Origin: JAHRAW01 sp965262585
Lineage (GTDB): Bacteria > Pseudomonadota > Gammaproteobacteria > Arenicellales > Poriferihabitantaceae
Length of the DNA stretch: 64,000 nt
Assembly: GCA_965262585.1 (NCBI GenBank)
Contig: OZ253546.1
Span: 2,418,001 to 2,482,000 of the forward strand
Direction of reading: 5' to 3'
Part shown: positions 63,281 to 64,000 of the stretch, piece by piece
How positions within the stretch are numbered: the stretch's first letter is position 1
Layout of the letters: each line of letters begins with the position of its first letter
Position numbers and translations under genes: made by a program
Notes under the pieces: model-generated
Told to the model about the DNA's origin: nothing
What the model saw: only the letters and a program-made list of their open reading frames with translations
Databases searched by the model: none

Positions 63281-63717
63281 AAAAAGTTCTCCCCGCTGTG
63301 TGAGTTGTGTAACGTTGATTTATGTAACGGCTGGTTTAGGAAACGGATGTACTATATAGAGATACGGTAAACAACATTCAGCCATCGCCGAAGTTTGCAA
63401 AATTTTGGTGCAAAATTCAAGTGGTATTATCAATCCGCCGGTTGTTGCGTAAATTGCGTGGGAAGCCAAATCATACGATAAAGTGGAGACGCAACTTGAC
63501 TAGTTACCTTTCAATAAAACTATATCTATTTGAAAAATAAAAATACTTCACATAAAAAAACCCGTAAACGCTCTAAAACCGCCCTCAAAAAACCATGTTG
63601 AATAACGAAATATCCATCGGTTCGGTCGCCAACCAGGCCCGTTTTCGGGTAGCATTCGGCGGCTTGTTTGGCACTGTTTACTATTATTTTCAAGAATCGC
63701 AATGACCGTGAATCTCA
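63281..63717. other. Divergent intergenic region between symporter and pdxJ
   Basis: AT-rich around 63480-63560, where promoters for both directions may lie; no clear -35/-10 pair is assigned. A 36-codon frame at 63595-63705 (MLNNEISIGSVANQARF...) lies directly before pdxJ without a recognisable ribosome site or homology. CAATGACCG occurs twice (63700 and 63716), creating an extra ATG at 63702 that stops after eight codons. Confidence 0.5.
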
Positions 63718-64000
63718 ATGACCGCTAGGCGGAAAATTTATCTGGGCGTGAACGTCGACCACGTCGCCACCATCCGTCAGGCACGGGGAACCCCCTACCC
63801 GGATCCGGTGGAAATCGCGCTACAAGCCGAACAAGCCGGTGCCGACGGTATCACCATGCATTTGCGTGAAGACCGGCGGCATGTGGTCGAATCGGACATC
63901 GAGCGCATGGCCGACTGCACTGGAACCAAACTCAATATGGAGATGGCGGCAACCGAGGAAATGCGCGAAATCGCCCTCAGGATAAAGCCCGCCGATGCCT
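63718..64000 (+). CDS. pdxJ: Pyridoxine 5'-phosphate synthase (3' partial)
   Basis: 94 residues before the window ends. LGVNVDHVATIRQARGTPYP, DPVEIALQAEQAGADGITMH and LREDRRH are the unmistakable PdxJ N-terminal phosphate-binding and active-site segments. It joins 1-deoxyxylulose 5-phosphate with 3-amino-2-oxopropyl phosphate in the DXP-dependent vitamin B6 pathway. The start is ATG at 63718; the duplicate ATG at 63702 is out of frame. recO, its usual gammaproteobacterial upstream neighbour, is absent. Confidence 0.95.
   Translation, partial: MTARRKIYLGVNVDHVATIRQARGTPYPDPVEIALQAEQAGADGITMHLREDRRHVVESDIERMADCTGTKLNMEMAATEEMREIALRIKPADA

Noticed and set aside
63595..63705. 36-codon frame before pdxJ as a gene
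   Set aside because: No ribosome site, no signal peptide or known domain; retained only as a note in the intergenic entry.

Overview
The window looks like chromosome from a gammaproteobacterium, probably aquatic or host-associated. The evidence is gene content and order: petABC followed by sspA-sspB and hslVU, a sigma-32 gene, glutathione-dependent formaldehyde dehydrogenase, YhhQ and PdxJ. This is inference from gene families. No rRNA or tRNA gene was found. Coding density is high except in three arrays of dispersed palindromic repeats.

Layout. 2-9385: the 3' part of a giant surface protein (PKD/K319-like, putative Ig, BspA/DUF285 and cadherin-like repeats, then an outer-membrane beta-barrel) containing a tandem duplication of about 2.1 kb. 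9396-10250: repeat array 1. 10396-13255: DMT permease, FrmA and YhhQ. 13250-14422: a class II Fic protein with an inverted repeat upstream. 14574-24338 (minus strand): a defence operon read hsdM - fused AAA/DUF4435 (PARIS-like) - hsdS - darT - darG - hsdR, with overlapping or closely spaced genes. 24431-32816 (minus strand): AddA/AddB-type break-repair nuclease, pterin dehydratase, an SDR and an Ldh-family oxidoreductase. 32895-33930: repeat array 2. 33977-35137: BenE-type transporter. 35322-42623: petABC, sspAB, hslVU, an acyltransferase, and rpoH behind a perfect CIRCE operator. 42744-48205: a branched-chain-amino-acid-type ABC transporter interrupted by a small AT-rich gene pair. 48264-49294: an IS30-family element inserted in a copy of the dispersed palindrome. 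49638-60449: an onium-compound catabolic cluster. 60455-61800: repeat array 3. 61898-63280: AGCS symporter. 63718 to the end: start of pdxJ.

How the genes may work together. The catabolic cluster encodes, in principle, gamma-butyrobetaine to its CoA ester (NDP-forming ligase), to crotonobetainyl-CoA (acyl-CoA dehydrogenase), to carnitinyl-CoA (CaiD-like hydratase), then carnitine to dehydrocarnitine (carnitine dehydrogenase), and cleavage plus thioester hydrolysis to glycine betaine (BKACE enzyme, thioesterase domain). A DddP-like M24 enzyme (possible DMSP lyase) and a choline-dehydrogenase-like flavoprotein extend the theme to other osmolytes. FrmA would detoxify formaldehyde from later demethylation. 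The carnitine dehydrogenase-thioesterase gene carries an apparent one-base frameshift in a T run.

The most unusual system is the defence operon. A fused PARIS-like protein lies between hsdM and hsdS, and a DarTG toxin-antitoxin lies between hsdS and hsdR. Known PARIS systems respond to phage anti-restriction proteins, so this arrangement suggests a restriction enzyme with its own guard modules inside one transcription unit.
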